Positions 52,930-63,123 of a DNA stretch of 64,000 nt are shown here, piece after piece; position 1 is the stretch's first letter, and each line of letters begins with the position of its first letter. This DNA comes from JANXAZ01 sp964504655 (GTDB lineage: Bacteria; Pseudomonadota; Alphaproteobacteria; Geminicoccales; Geminicoccaceae), in NCBI GenBank assembly GCA_964504655.1, contig CAZDFD010000007.1, positions 26,574 through 90,573 on the forward strand. The letters run 5' to 3'. The notes under the pieces were generated by a model, which saw nothing but the letters and a program-made list of their open reading frames with translations, searched no databases and had not been told where the DNA came from. A program made the translations under genes and the position numbers.

Positions 52930-53343
52930 TCAGGCCGCCGGCGCGCCGAGGGCCGCGCGGATCATGCCGAGGTGCCGGGCGTAGAGGCTGGTCGTCAGCT
53001 GATGGTCGAGCTGGGTCTGCGCCACCTTCTGCATCTGCTCCTCGAGCACGACCGCGTTGCCCGAGGGCGCCGTCTCCCAGGCGGCCACGCGCCGGCCGCG
53101 CGGCTCGCCCGGGCGGCCCGGCGCCGAACCCGGCAGGTGCTCCGCGTCGGTGCGGGCGAGCGGCGGTGCCGGCAGCCCGGGGGCGGCGGCGAGCGCGCGC
53201 TCGAACGGCACGAGGTCGTGCGGCCGGAAGCCCGGCGTGTCGGCGTTGGCGATGTTCTGCGCGAGCACGCCCTGTCGGGCGCCGAGCCAGGCGGCGCGCC
53301 GCGAGAGCAGGGCGAACAGCAGCGACGGGACGGGGGCGACCAT
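52930..53343 (-). CDS. flgB: Flagellar basal-body rod protein FlgB
   Basis: A 137-residue rod protein. ARQGVLAQNIANADTPGFRPHDLVPFE is the family N-terminal motif; the C-terminus TQLDHQLTTSLYARHLGMI fits. ATG 53343 follows GGAGGAG and is preferred over a longer frame from 53385. It opens the minus-strand operon flgB-flgC-fliE-fliQ-fliR-flhB and diverges from csrA. Confidence 0.9.
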   Translation of the reverse strand: MVAPVPSLLFALLSRRAAWLGARQGVLAQNIANADTPGFRPHDLVPFERALAAAPGLPAPPLARTDAEHLPGSAPGRPGEPRGRRVAAWETAPSGNAVVLEEQMQKVAQTQLDHQLTTSLYARHLGMIRAALGAPAA

Positions 53344-53470
53344 GGGCTCCTCCGCGGCCGCGGGTCGGGGTGCGGCGGTTGCCAATCTAGGGCCCGCACG
53401 GTTAACAGATTCTCAACGGACTCGGCCCCAATGTCGGCGCGGACCACGGAGCAGCGGGGGACCGGATGGC

Positions 53471-53713
53471 ATGCTCTATCTGACCCGTCGGCAGGGCGAG
53501 GCGGTGATCATCGACAACGAGATCACCGTCCGGGTGGTCGAGCTGCGCGGCCGGACCGTGAAGCTCGGCTTCAGCTTTCCGGGGACCGTCTCGGTCCTGC
53601 GGGAGGAGGTGTTCGTGCAGATCCGGGCCGCCAACGAGGCCGCCTCGCGGTCGGCCGCCGCCCTCGCCGGCTGGCCCGGCGGCGAGGCCGGCCCGGGAGA
53701 CGGGGCGCCGTGA
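53471..53713 (+). CDS. csrA: Carbon storage regulator CsrA
   Basis: An 80-residue RNA-binding protein. MLYLTRRQGEAVIIDNEITV and VLREEVFVQIRAANE follow the CsrA pattern, with the RNA-contacting Arg and Leu residues in place; the last 20 residues are a Gly/Ala-rich extension. CsrA represses or stabilises mRNAs, and flagellar genes are classical targets, which fits its place opposite flgB. It overlaps purE by 4 bases (GTGA). Confidence 0.9.
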   Translation: MLYLTRRQGEAVIIDNEITVRVVELRGRTVKLGFSFPGTVSVLREEVFVQIRAANEAASRSAAALAGWPGGEAGPGDGAP

Positions 53714-54225
53714 GCGGCGACCGGCCGCCGGTCGCCGTGGTCATGGGCAGCCGGTCGGACTGGGCGACCATGCGGCACGCCACGGCCGTGCTCGACGAGC
53801 TGGCGGTGCCCCACCTCGTGCGGATCGTCTCGGCGCACAGGACGCCCGAGCGGCTCTACGCCTTCGCCCGCGCCGCCGCCGCGAACGGGCTCCGGGTGAT
53901 CGTCGCCGGCGCCGGCGGCGCCGCCCATCTGCCGGGGATGCTGGCCGCGCTCACGACCGTGCCGGTGCTCGGCGTGCCGGTCCGGAGCCAGACGCTCGAC
54001 GGCCTCGACAGCCTGCTCTCGATCGTCCAGATGCCGGCCGGGGTGCCGGTCGGCACGCTCGCCGTCGGCGAGGCCGGGGCCACCAACGCCGGCCTCCTGG
54101 CCGCCGCCATCCTGGCGCTGCAGGATCCGGCGCTGGCCGGGCGGCTGGCCGACTGGCGGGCGCGTCGGACGGCGGCCGTGGGCGAGCACCCGGAGGAGCC
54201 CGACGGCCCGGCGGAACCCGCATGA
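53710..54225 (+). CDS. purE: N5-carboxyaminoimidazole ribonucleotide mutase
   Basis: A 171-residue enzyme of purine synthesis. VVMGSRSDWATMRHA, IVSAHRTPERLYAFA (with the catalytic His) and GAGGAAHLPGMLAA are the PurE signatures. It is a class I PurE, as confirmed by the partner purK. GTG 53710 overlaps csrA; its stop overlaps purK. The C-terminus has a short acidic tail. Confidence 0.93.
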   Translation: MSGDRPPVAVVMGSRSDWATMRHATAVLDELAVPHLVRIVSAHRTPERLYAFARAAAANGLRVIVAGAGGAAHLPGMLAALTTVPVLGVPVRSQTLDGLDSLLSIVQMPAGVPVGTLAVGEAGATNAGLLAAAILALQDPALAGRLADWRARRTAAVGEHPEEPDGPAEPA

Positions 54226-55304
54226 TCCCGCCGGGCTCGACCCTGGGCATCCTGGGCGGCGGCCAGCTCGGCCGCATGACCGCGTCGGCCGCGGCCAGGC
54301 TCGGCTACGCCTGCCACGTGCTGGCGCCCGAGCGCGACAGCCCGGCCTTCGCGGTCGCCCGCTCGACCTGCGCGCCCTTCGAGGACGGCGACGCCCTCGA
54401 CGCCTTCGCCGCCGGCGTCGCGGTCGTGACCCTCGAGTTCGAGAACGTGCCGGTCGCGGCGCTCGAGCACCTGGCGCGGCGCGTGCCGGTGCGGCCGGGC
54501 GCCGCGGTCCTGGCGGTCACCCAGGACCGGCTCGCCGAGAAGCGGTTCCTGGTCGACCAGCGGGTGCCGCTGGCGCGCTTCCGGGCCGTGCGGACGGCCG
54601 AGGAGGCGGCCGCGGCGCTGGTCGAGCTCGGCGGCCGCGGCGTGCTCAAGACCACCCGCCTCGGCTACGACGGCCGCGGCCAGCGCATGCTCTCGAACCC
54701 CGCCGAGGCCCGGGCGGCCTTCGCGGCGCTCGGCGCCGCGGGGCCGCTCGTGCTCGAGGAGCGGGTCGACTTCGTGCGCGAGATCTCGGTCGTGACCGCG
54801 CGGCGGGCGGACGGCGTCCGGGCGAGCTTCCCGCCGGCCGAGAACCGCCACGAGCGCCATGTCCTCAAGGCGACGCGGGCGCCGGCCCCGATCCCGGCCG
54901 CGCTCGCCCGCGAGGCGGTGGCGCTCGCCGAGGCGATCGCCGAGGCGCTCGGCGTGGTCGGGCTCCTGGCGGTCGAGATGTTCGTCACCGCCGAGGACCG
55001 ACTGCTGGTCAACGAGCTGGCGCCGCGGCCGCACAATTCCGGGCACTGGACCCTGGACGCCTGCCCGGTGAGCCAGTTCGAGCAGCTGGTCCGCGCCGTC
55101 TGCGACCTGCCGCTCGGCGACCCCGAGCCCTTCGCCGGCGCCACCATGGAGAACCTCCTGGGCGAGGAGGTCCTGGCCTGGCCGCGCCTGCTCGCCGAAC
55201 CGGGTGCCCGGCTCCATCTCTACGGCAAGCGCGAGATCCGGGCCGGCCGCAAGATGGGGCACGTCACCCGCCTCGAGCCGCTCGATCGGACGCTCAAGCG
55301 ATGA
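54222..55304 (+). CDS. purK: N5-carboxyaminoimidazole ribonucleotide synthase
   Basis: A 360-residue ATP-grasp ligase. GSTLGILGGGQLGRMTASAA is the start; TLEFENVP, FLVDQRVPLARFR, KTTRLGYDGRGQ and NELAPRPHNSGHWTLDAC are in order. It carboxylates AIR with bicarbonate and ATP. ATG 54222 overlaps purE. Its end overlaps the convergent DUF465 gene by 11 bases. Confidence 0.93.
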   Translation: MIPPGSTLGILGGGQLGRMTASAAARLGYACHVLAPERDSPAFAVARSTCAPFEDGDALDAFAAGVAVVTLEFENVPVAALEHLARRVPVRPGAAVLAVTQDRLAEKRFLVDQRVPLARFRAVRTAEEAAAALVELGGRGVLKTTRLGYDGRGQRMLSNPAEARAAFAALGAAGPLVLEERVDFVREISVVTARRADGVRASFPPAENRHERHVLKATRAPAPIPAALAREAVALAEAIAEALGVVGLLAVEMFVTAEDRLLVNELAPRPHNSGHWTLDACPVSQFEQLVRAVCDLPLGDPEPFAGATMENLLGEEVLAWPRLLAEPGARLHLYGKREIRAGRKMGHVTRLEPLDRTLKR

Positions 55305-55503
55305 TGTCGGGGATCCGTTGCCGCTCCAGGAAGGCGATGCGGTCCTTGAGCGCGAGCTTCTGCTTCTTCAGCCGCTGCAGCTCGACCAGATCGCCCGAGC
55401 CCTCCTCGGCGAGCTGCTTGATCCGCTCGTCGAGCGCCCGGTGCGCGGCGCGCAGGGTCTCGAGACGCGTATCGATGTCGGTCGGCGCGCCGTGCTCGCT
55501 CAT
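55294..55503 (-). CDS. DUF465/YdcH family small protein
   Basis: A 69-residue coiled-coil protein. LRAAHRALDERIKQLAEEG and LVELQRLKKQKLALKDRIAFLE match YdcH/DUF465. ATG 55503 is preferred over an upstream frame start at 55542. Convergent with purK. A second member lies at 57395. Function unknown. Confidence 0.82.
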   Translation of the reverse strand: MSEHGAPTDIDTRLETLRAAHRALDERIKQLAEEGSGDLVELQRLKKQKLALKDRIAFLERQRIPDIIA

Positions 55504-55605
55504 CCCGGCCCGATCCCAGCCAGCCGCGGCGGATCGTAGCACGCCCGCGGGCGTCGTTCAGCCCCGGCCGGCCCGCGGTCGCCGGCCCTCGCGAGGAGGC
55601 GTCGC

Positions 55606-56647
<1,042 letters not shown>

Positions 56648-56676
<29 letters not shown>

Positions 56677-57217
56677 GCCCGGTTCGGGCCCGCCGAGCGA
56701 GGCCGGCGCCGCGGCGCCGTCCGACGCCCGGCCGGGCCTCGAGCCCTACGCCGCCGCCCTCTACGCCCGCCCGGGCGTGGCCGAGGCCTGCCTCGAGCTG
56801 CAGGACCGGCTCGGCGCCGACGTCAACCTCCTGCTCGCGGCCTGCTGGCTGGCGGCGCGCGGGGTCCGCCTCGACGCGGCCGCGGCCGGCCGGCTCCGGG
56901 GCTTGGCCGCCGCCTGGCGCGAGCCCGTGGTGGCACCGCTCAGGCGGGCGCGGCGGGCGCTGCGGCCGCTCGCGGCCGGCCCCCTCGGGGCCGCGGCCGG
57001 GGAGCGCGCGCAGCGCCTGCGCGCGCAGGTGGCAGCAGCCGAGCTCGAGGCCGAGCGGCTGGTCGAGGGGCTGCTCGAGGCGGCCGTGGCGCCGCTCGGC
57101 TGCGGCCCGTCGGGCGGGCTGGAGGCCGCCGAAGCCAACCTGGCGCTGCTCGTGGGCGCCTCGGTCGCGGCCGCCGCGCCGACCCGGATCCTGCTCGCCC
57201 GGGCTTTCACGTCGTGA
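56648..57217 (+). CDS. TIGR02444/DUF2390 family protein
   Basis: A 189-residue Ala/Leu-rich helical protein with an N-terminal low-complexity stretch (residues 1-30). The core YAAALYARPGVAEACLELQDRLGADVNLLLAACWLAARGV is the TIGR02444 pattern. Start GTG 56648 overlaps pfkA in another frame. The last codons belong to the first of four 19-bp repeats. Function unknown. Confidence 0.75.
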
Positions 57218-57287
57218 TCCCAGGGGCACCGCGTGACCCCAGGAGCACCTCGTGATGGCAGGGGTGTCTCGTGATCGCAGGGGTTTA
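57212..57287 (+). repeat. Four 19-bp tandem repeats
   Basis: Four adjacent 19-base units with consensus near TCGTGATCCCAGGGGCACC: 57212-57230, 57231-57249, 57250-57268 and 57269-57287. They carry a GTGA at each unit start; the first unit includes the TIGR02444 stop codon. They end about 108 bases before the next YdcH gene. Purpose unknown; a protein-binding array or slipped-replication product are the simple choices. Confidence 0.75.
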
Positions 57288-57394
57288 TCCGCTCCCTTGG
57301 CTCCGCTACCGACCGGCTTTCGTTCCCTCTGGCAGCCGGGCGACCGGATCATTAAACTGCCACAGTGTGGGGCAACCCGGGAGGTAGTGCGACC

Positions 57395-57592
57395 ATGCCC
57401 ATGCAGGAGCATGTCGAGAGCCTGCGTTCCAAGCACGCGCGCCTGGAGGAGCTCATCGAGGAGGAGCTGCACCGGCCGCTTCCCGATCAGGGTGTGATCT
57501 CCCGGCTGAAGAAGGAGAAGCTCAGGATCAAGGAGGAGATCGAGCGGATCCGCGGCGGCGCGGGCCGCCCGGAGGCGGTCGCCGCGCACTGA
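57395..57592 (+). CDS. DUF465/YdcH family small protein
   Basis: A 65-residue coiled-coil protein: HVESLRSKHARLEELIEEELHRPLPDQ then ISRLKKEKLRIKEEIERIRGG, matching YdcH. ATG 57395 is preceded by GGGAGGT. It lies between the 19-bp repeats and a convergent fumarylacetoacetase-family gene. Function unknown; no link to the first copy is apparent besides the shared family. Confidence 0.88.
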   Translation: MPMQEHVESLRSKHARLEELIEEELHRPLPDQGVISRLKKEKLRIKEEIERIRGGAGRPEAVAAH

Positions 57593-57630
57593 GCCCGGGC
57601 GGGGCCCGGGCGGCCCCGCCGGCTCCCTCC

Positions 57631-58815
57631 TCATCCGGCCGCGAGGAGGCCGCGGGCCGCGAGATTGCGCATCAGGGCGCCGGTGCCGAAGGTCCAGGGC
57701 TCGGCACGGTCGCTGGTGGTCACCCGGTTGACGAGGGTGCCGAGCCGCTCGGAGCGGATCGCCACCAGGTCGCCCGACTTGTGGGTGAAGCCCTGGCCCG
57801 GCGCGTCGCGGTCCTGGATGGGCGCGAACATCGTCCCGCAGAAGAGCAGGGCGCCGTCCGGATAGCCGTGGTGCGGACCGATCAGCTGCCCGACCAGCTC
57901 CGTCGGATCGCGGCTGATCTCGCGCATCGAGCTCCGCCCCTCGAGGCGGAACCCGTCTTCGCCCTCGACCTCGAGCAGCACCTCGGCGGCGCGCACCGCA
58001 TCGAGGTCGAAGCTCGGATCGAACAGCCGCAGGAACGGCCCGAGGGCGCAGGAGGCGTTGTTGTCCTTGGCCTTGCCGAGCAGCAGCGCGCTCCGCCCCT
58101 CGACGTCGCGGAGATTGACGTCGTTGCCGAGCGTGGCGCCCACGATGGCACCTGTGGAGGCCACTGCGAGCACGATCTCGGGCTCGGGATTGTTCCAGGA
58201 CGAGCGCGGATGCAGCCCGACCTCGGCGCCGTGCCCGACCGCGGACATGGGCTGGCTCTTGGTGAAGATCTCGGCGTCCGGACCGATCCCGACCTCGAGA
58301 TACTGCGACCACAGGCCCTCGGCCAACAGATGCTCCTTGACCCGCGCGGCCTCGGCCGAGCCCGGCCGGACCTCGCGCAGCGAGCCGCCGATCGCCCCCT
58401 CGAGGCGCTCGCGGATCGCCCGGGCGCGGCTCGCGTCGCCGCGCGCCCGCTCCTCGATCACCCGCTCGAGCATGCTCTTGACGAAGGTCACCCCGGCCGC
58501 CTTGAGGGCCTGCAGGTCGGCCGGTGCCAGGAGCCAGGGCCGGTCGGGGCGGCGCCGGTCGAAGCGCGAGTTGGCGAGGATCTCCTCGAGCCCGCCCAGC
58601 CGCCGCGCCCCGGCTCCGCGGGCGAGCGCCACCCGGTCCGGCCGCTCCAGGAGCCCGCTCAGCGTCGGGCAGAGCGGGGTCAGGTCGTAGAGCCCGTCGT
58701 CGCGCACCGCGACCACCGCCGGGCCCTGCTCCTGCGGCAGCCACACCCGGCCCACGAGCGTGCCGGCCACACCGTCGACCGGCAGCGTCGCCGCGACCTC
58801 GAGATGGCGATCCAC
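57631..58815 (-). CDS. Fumarylacetoacetate hydrolase family protein
   Basis: A 394-residue enzyme from GTG 58815, preceded by GGGGAGG. It has FTKSQPMSAVGHGAEVGLHPRSSWNNPEPEIVLA, with the metal-binding Glu residues and a GNDVNLRDVEGRSALLLGKAKDNNA segment. This FAH-fold subgroup includes 2-keto-3-deoxy sugar acid dehydratases; the exact reaction is uncertain. It is monocistronic as far as can be seen. Confidence 0.83.
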   Translation of the reverse strand: MDRHLEVAATLPVDGVAGTLVGRVWLPQEQGPAVVAVRDDGLYDLTPLCPTLSGLLERPDRVALARGAGARRLGGLEEILANSRFDRRRPDRPWLLAPADLQALKAAGVTFVKSMLERVIEERARGDASRARAIRERLEGAIGGSLREVRPGSAEAARVKEHLLAEGLWSQYLEVGIGPDAEIFTKSQPMSAVGHGAEVGLHPRSSWNNPEPEIVLAVASTGAIVGATLGNDVNLRDVEGRSALLLGKAKDNNASCALGPFLRLFDPSFDLDAVRAAEVLLEVEGEDGFRLEGRSSMREISRDPTELVGQLIGPHHGYPDGALLFCGTMFAPIQDRDAPGQGFTHKSGDLVAIRSERLGTLVNRVTTSDRAEPWTFGTGALMRNLAARGLLAAG

Positions 58816-58904
58816 GACGGCCCTCCCCTCGGCACCTCTGCTGCGGCATAGCTAGACCCGTCGGCGCGGCTTGCCCATGGCCGCGCGCGCCGGGGAGCCC
58901 GCCC

Positions 58905-59219
58905 ATGCCGCTCGATCCCGCCGGCTTCGAGGCCTCGCTCGGGGGCGCGGCGCCACCGGCCGGCCTCGACCCGCCGCTCGCAGCACTCTGGTACGGGCTC
59001 GCGGGCGACTGGCCGCGCGCCCACGCGATCGTCCAGGGCCTGGAGGGCGATCCGGCGGCCGACTGGGTGCACGCCTGGCTGCACCGCATCGAGGGCGACC
59101 TCGGCAATGCCGGCTACTGGTACCGCCGCGCCGGCCGGCCGGTGGCCACCGGCGCCACCGCCGAGGAGGGCCGGAGGATCGCAGCAGCGCTCCTCGCCGG
59201 CGGCGGCCGGGACGGCTGA
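58905..59219 (+). CDS. Conserved hypothetical protein, TPR-like
   Basis: A 104-residue protein. LAALWYGLAGDWPRAHAIVQGLEGDPAADWVHAWLH followed by EGDLGNAGYWYRRAGRP has the look of a short helix-turn-helix repeat protein, widespread in proteobacteria with no known role. ATG 58905 is chosen since the domain begins soon after. It points away from the FAH gene and toward the repeat tract. Confidence 0.68.
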   Translation: MPLDPAGFEASLGGAAPPAGLDPPLAALWYGLAGDWPRAHAIVQGLEGDPAADWVHAWLHRIEGDLGNAGYWYRRAGRPVATGATAEEGRRIAAALLAGGGRDG

Positions 59220-59230
59220 GGACGGGCCGG

Positions 59231-59679
59231 CTCGGGAGCCGCGTGCGCGCGGCGCGGCCGCGCCGGGGTCCCCGACCGCCGCCGGCGCCCCTGCTCGGCT
59301 CGGGAGCCGCGTGCCGCGCCCGCCCGGGCCCGGTGTCCGGCCGGCGCCCGCCGCTCCGGCGCCGCTCGGGAGCCGCGTGCCCGGGAGTAGGCCCGCCCGC
59401 GGGAGCGTCGGATCGGTCCGGCTCGGGAGTCGCGTGCTCCGGCGGGCGAGGCGCACGGCAGGCGCCCGGGGCGATCCGGGCGCCGCGCTCGGGAGCCGCG
59501 TGCCCGACAGCCGTCCCACTCTCGCGAGCACCGGATCGGTCCGGCTCGGGAGCCGCGTGCCGCNNNNNNNNNNNNNNNNNNNNNNNNNNNNNNNNNNNNN
59601 NNNNNNNNNNNNNNNNNNNNNNNNNNNNNNNNNNNNNNNNNNNNNNNNNNNNNNNNNNNNNNNCTCGGGAGCCGCGTGC
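59231..59679. repeat. Interspersed repeat tract: CTCGGGAGCCGCGTGC with a 123-bp higher-order period
   Basis: The 16-mer occurs at 59231, 59299, 59365, 59422 (one change, T for C), 59488, 59545 and, after the gap, 59664. Steps are 68, 66, 57, 66 and 57, so from 59299 the array is a tandem repeat of 123 bases (66+57). Segments 59365-59421 and 59488-59544 align without gaps and both end in CGGATCGGTCCGG. All steps but the first are multiples of three. The interspersed DNA varies and contains GC-rich inverted repeats. No cas gene is present and the 16-mer is too short for CRISPR. Confidence 0.85.
59564..59663. other. Scaffold gap (100 N) inside the repeat tract
   Basis: Exactly 100 N, a standard placeholder. 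The sequence on both sides belongs to the repeat, so the gap is probably caused by unresolved repeat copies, and the true size is unknown. Confidence 0.9.
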
Positions 59680-59741
59680 GGCGCGGGCGACGGGTGCGGC
59701 TAGGATCTCAATGGGCATGATAGGATGATAATCTGAAGAAG

Positions 59742-59771
59742 CCGGCCGCGCAAGCGCCTCGCCGCGGCCGG
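59742..59771 (-). terminator. Possible terminator of the second acyl-CoA synthetase gene
   Basis: A perfect 9-base stem CCGGCCGCG/CGCGGCCGG with a 12-base loop begins 5 bases past the synthetase stop. On the minus strand it is followed by CTTCTTCAGATT, a weak pyrimidine run. Confidence 0.45.
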
Positions 59772-59776
59772 GCCCT

Positions 59777-61423
<1,647 letters not shown>

Positions 61424-61590
61424 GCTGCCTCCCCTGCGGCGGGCCGCGCGGAGGCGGCCACCGGACCCGCATGCGGCAGCCGGCGCGGGCCGGTCAAGTC
61501 GGCCCCCGTGGGCGGCTTGCGGAACCGGAGCCGACCCGACTATGAGGCGAGGGGGATCCCGGTGGACACAACCAGCGGTGGAGACCGAGG

Positions 61591-63018
61591 ATGGACCGTG
61601 CAACCTCGAGGGGCCCACTCGTCCCGGTGCTCCTGGCCGGCGGCTCGGGCACGCGCCTCTGGCCGGTGAGCCGGGCCGCGTTCCCCAAGCACCTGGTCGA
61701 GCTGGTCGGCGAGGACTCGCTCCTGCAGGGCACGGCGCGGCGGGTGCTGCGGGCGGCGCCGGCCGAGCGGGTGGTGACGGTGGCGGCGGCCGGCCAGGCG
61801 GTCCTGGTCCGTCGCCAGCTGGCGCTGGTCGACGGCGGGCTGCTCCGCCACCTGCTGCTCGAGCCCGAGCCGCGCAACACGGCGGCCGCGGTCGGCCTCG
61901 CCGCCCGCCACGCGGCGGCGCGGTTCGGCGCCGACGCGGTGCTCTGGGTCTGCCCCTCCGACCATCTGGTGCGCACGCCCGAGGTGCTGCTCGCAGCACT
62001 CGAGCGGGCGCTGCCGGTGGCGGCCGGCGGCCGGATCGTCACCTTCGGCATCGCCCCCTCGCGGCCGGAGACCGGGTTCGGCTGGATCGCGCGCGGTGCC
62101 GAGCTGTCGTCGGGCGGGGTGTTCGAGGTGCGCCGGTTCGTCGAGAAGCCGCCGCGCGCCGAGGCCGAGGCGATGCTGGCGGCCGGCGGACACGCCTGGA
62201 ACAGCGGCATGTTCGTGATGCGCGCGGACGTGCTGCTCGAGGAGCTGGCGCGCTTCGAGCCGCGCCTCGCGCGCGACCTCGAGGCGGTCGAGGCGAGCCT
62301 CGAGGCGAGCCCCGAGGGGCTCGCCGACCGGGCGCTGTTCGCCCGGCTTTCCGCCCTGCCGATCGACAAGGCGGTCATGGAGCGCTCGGCGCGGATGGCG
62401 GTCATCCCCTGCGATCCCGGCTGGTCCGACGTCGGCTCCTGGCAGGCGCTCTGGGAGCTCATGGCCAAGGACGCGGCCGGCAACGTGGCGGCCGGCGACG
62501 TCGCGCTGGCCGGGGCCCGCGACAATCTGGTCAAGGCCGACCATCGGCTGGTGGCGCTCGCCGGGGTCGCGGGCCTCGCCGTCATCGAGACCGCGGACGC
62601 CGTCCTGGTCGCCGACCGGGCCGACGGCGAGGCGGTCAAGCAGCTGGTCGCCGGGCTCGCCCGGTCCGGCCGCCGCGAGACGGTCTGCCATGCCCGCGAG
62701 GTGCGGCCCTGGGGCGGCTTCACCACGCTCGCCGAGCGCCCGGGCCTCAAGATCCGCGAGGTCGAGCTCGACCCGCACGCGCGGCTGACGCTGCAACGCC
62801 ACGCCGGCCGCGACGAGCACTGGCTCGTGGTGAGCGGCCGGGCTTCGGTGCGGCTGGGCGAGGCCGAACTCGCGCTCGGCCCGGGAGAGAGCCTGACGGT
62901 CCCCTGCGGCACCCTGCACCGGCTGGCCAATGCCGGCGGCGAGCCGCTGCGCCTGGTCGAGATCCAGCTCGGCCGGATCCTCGACGAGAGTGCCACCGAG
63001 CGCCTGGATGCCGGCTGA
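61591..63018 (+). CDS. manC: Mannose-1-phosphate guanylyltransferase/mannose-6-phosphate isomerase
   Basis: A 475-residue bifunctional type II PMI. The nucleotidyltransferase starts VLLAGGSGTRLWPVSRAAFPKHLVEL; FVEKPPRAEAEAM is the sugar-phosphate loop. The C-terminal cupin (from about residue 365) has VRPWGGFTTLAE, LQRHAGRDEHWLVVSG and GTLHRLANAG, the isomerase signature. It makes GDP-mannose, a likely donor for surface polysaccharide. GAGG lies just before ATG 61591. Confidence 0.92.
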   Translation: MDRATSRGPLVPVLLAGGSGTRLWPVSRAAFPKHLVELVGEDSLLQGTARRVLRAAPAERVVTVAAAGQAVLVRRQLALVDGGLLRHLLLEPEPRNTAAAVGLAARHAAARFGADAVLWVCPSDHLVRTPEVLLAALERALPVAAGGRIVTFGIAPSRPETGFGWIARGAELSSGGVFEVRRFVEKPPRAEAEAMLAAGGHAWNSGMFVMRADVLLEELARFEPRLARDLEAVEASLEASPEGLADRALFARLSALPIDKAVMERSARMAVIPCDPGWSDVGSWQALWELMAKDAAGNVAAGDVALAGARDNLVKADHRLVALAGVAGLAVIETADAVLVADRADGEAVKQLVAGLARSGRRETVCHAREVRPWGGFTTLAERPGLKIREVELDPHARLTLQRHAGRDEHWLVVSGRASVRLGEAELALGPGESLTVPCGTLHRLANAGGEPLRLVEIQLGRILDESATERLDAG

Positions 63019-63123
63019 GGCGCGGGCGCGCCATCGACGCGGCCGGCCGGCTCGGCTAGATGCGTGCCGAGGCCGGCCGCGGCCCGCGCCCTCCCGGACC
63101 CGCGAGCGAGACCGAAGCGAGCG

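Noticed and set aside
59231..59679. CRISPR array
   Set aside because: The repeat is only 16 bases, spacing alternates between two lengths with shared spacer ends, and no cas gene is near.
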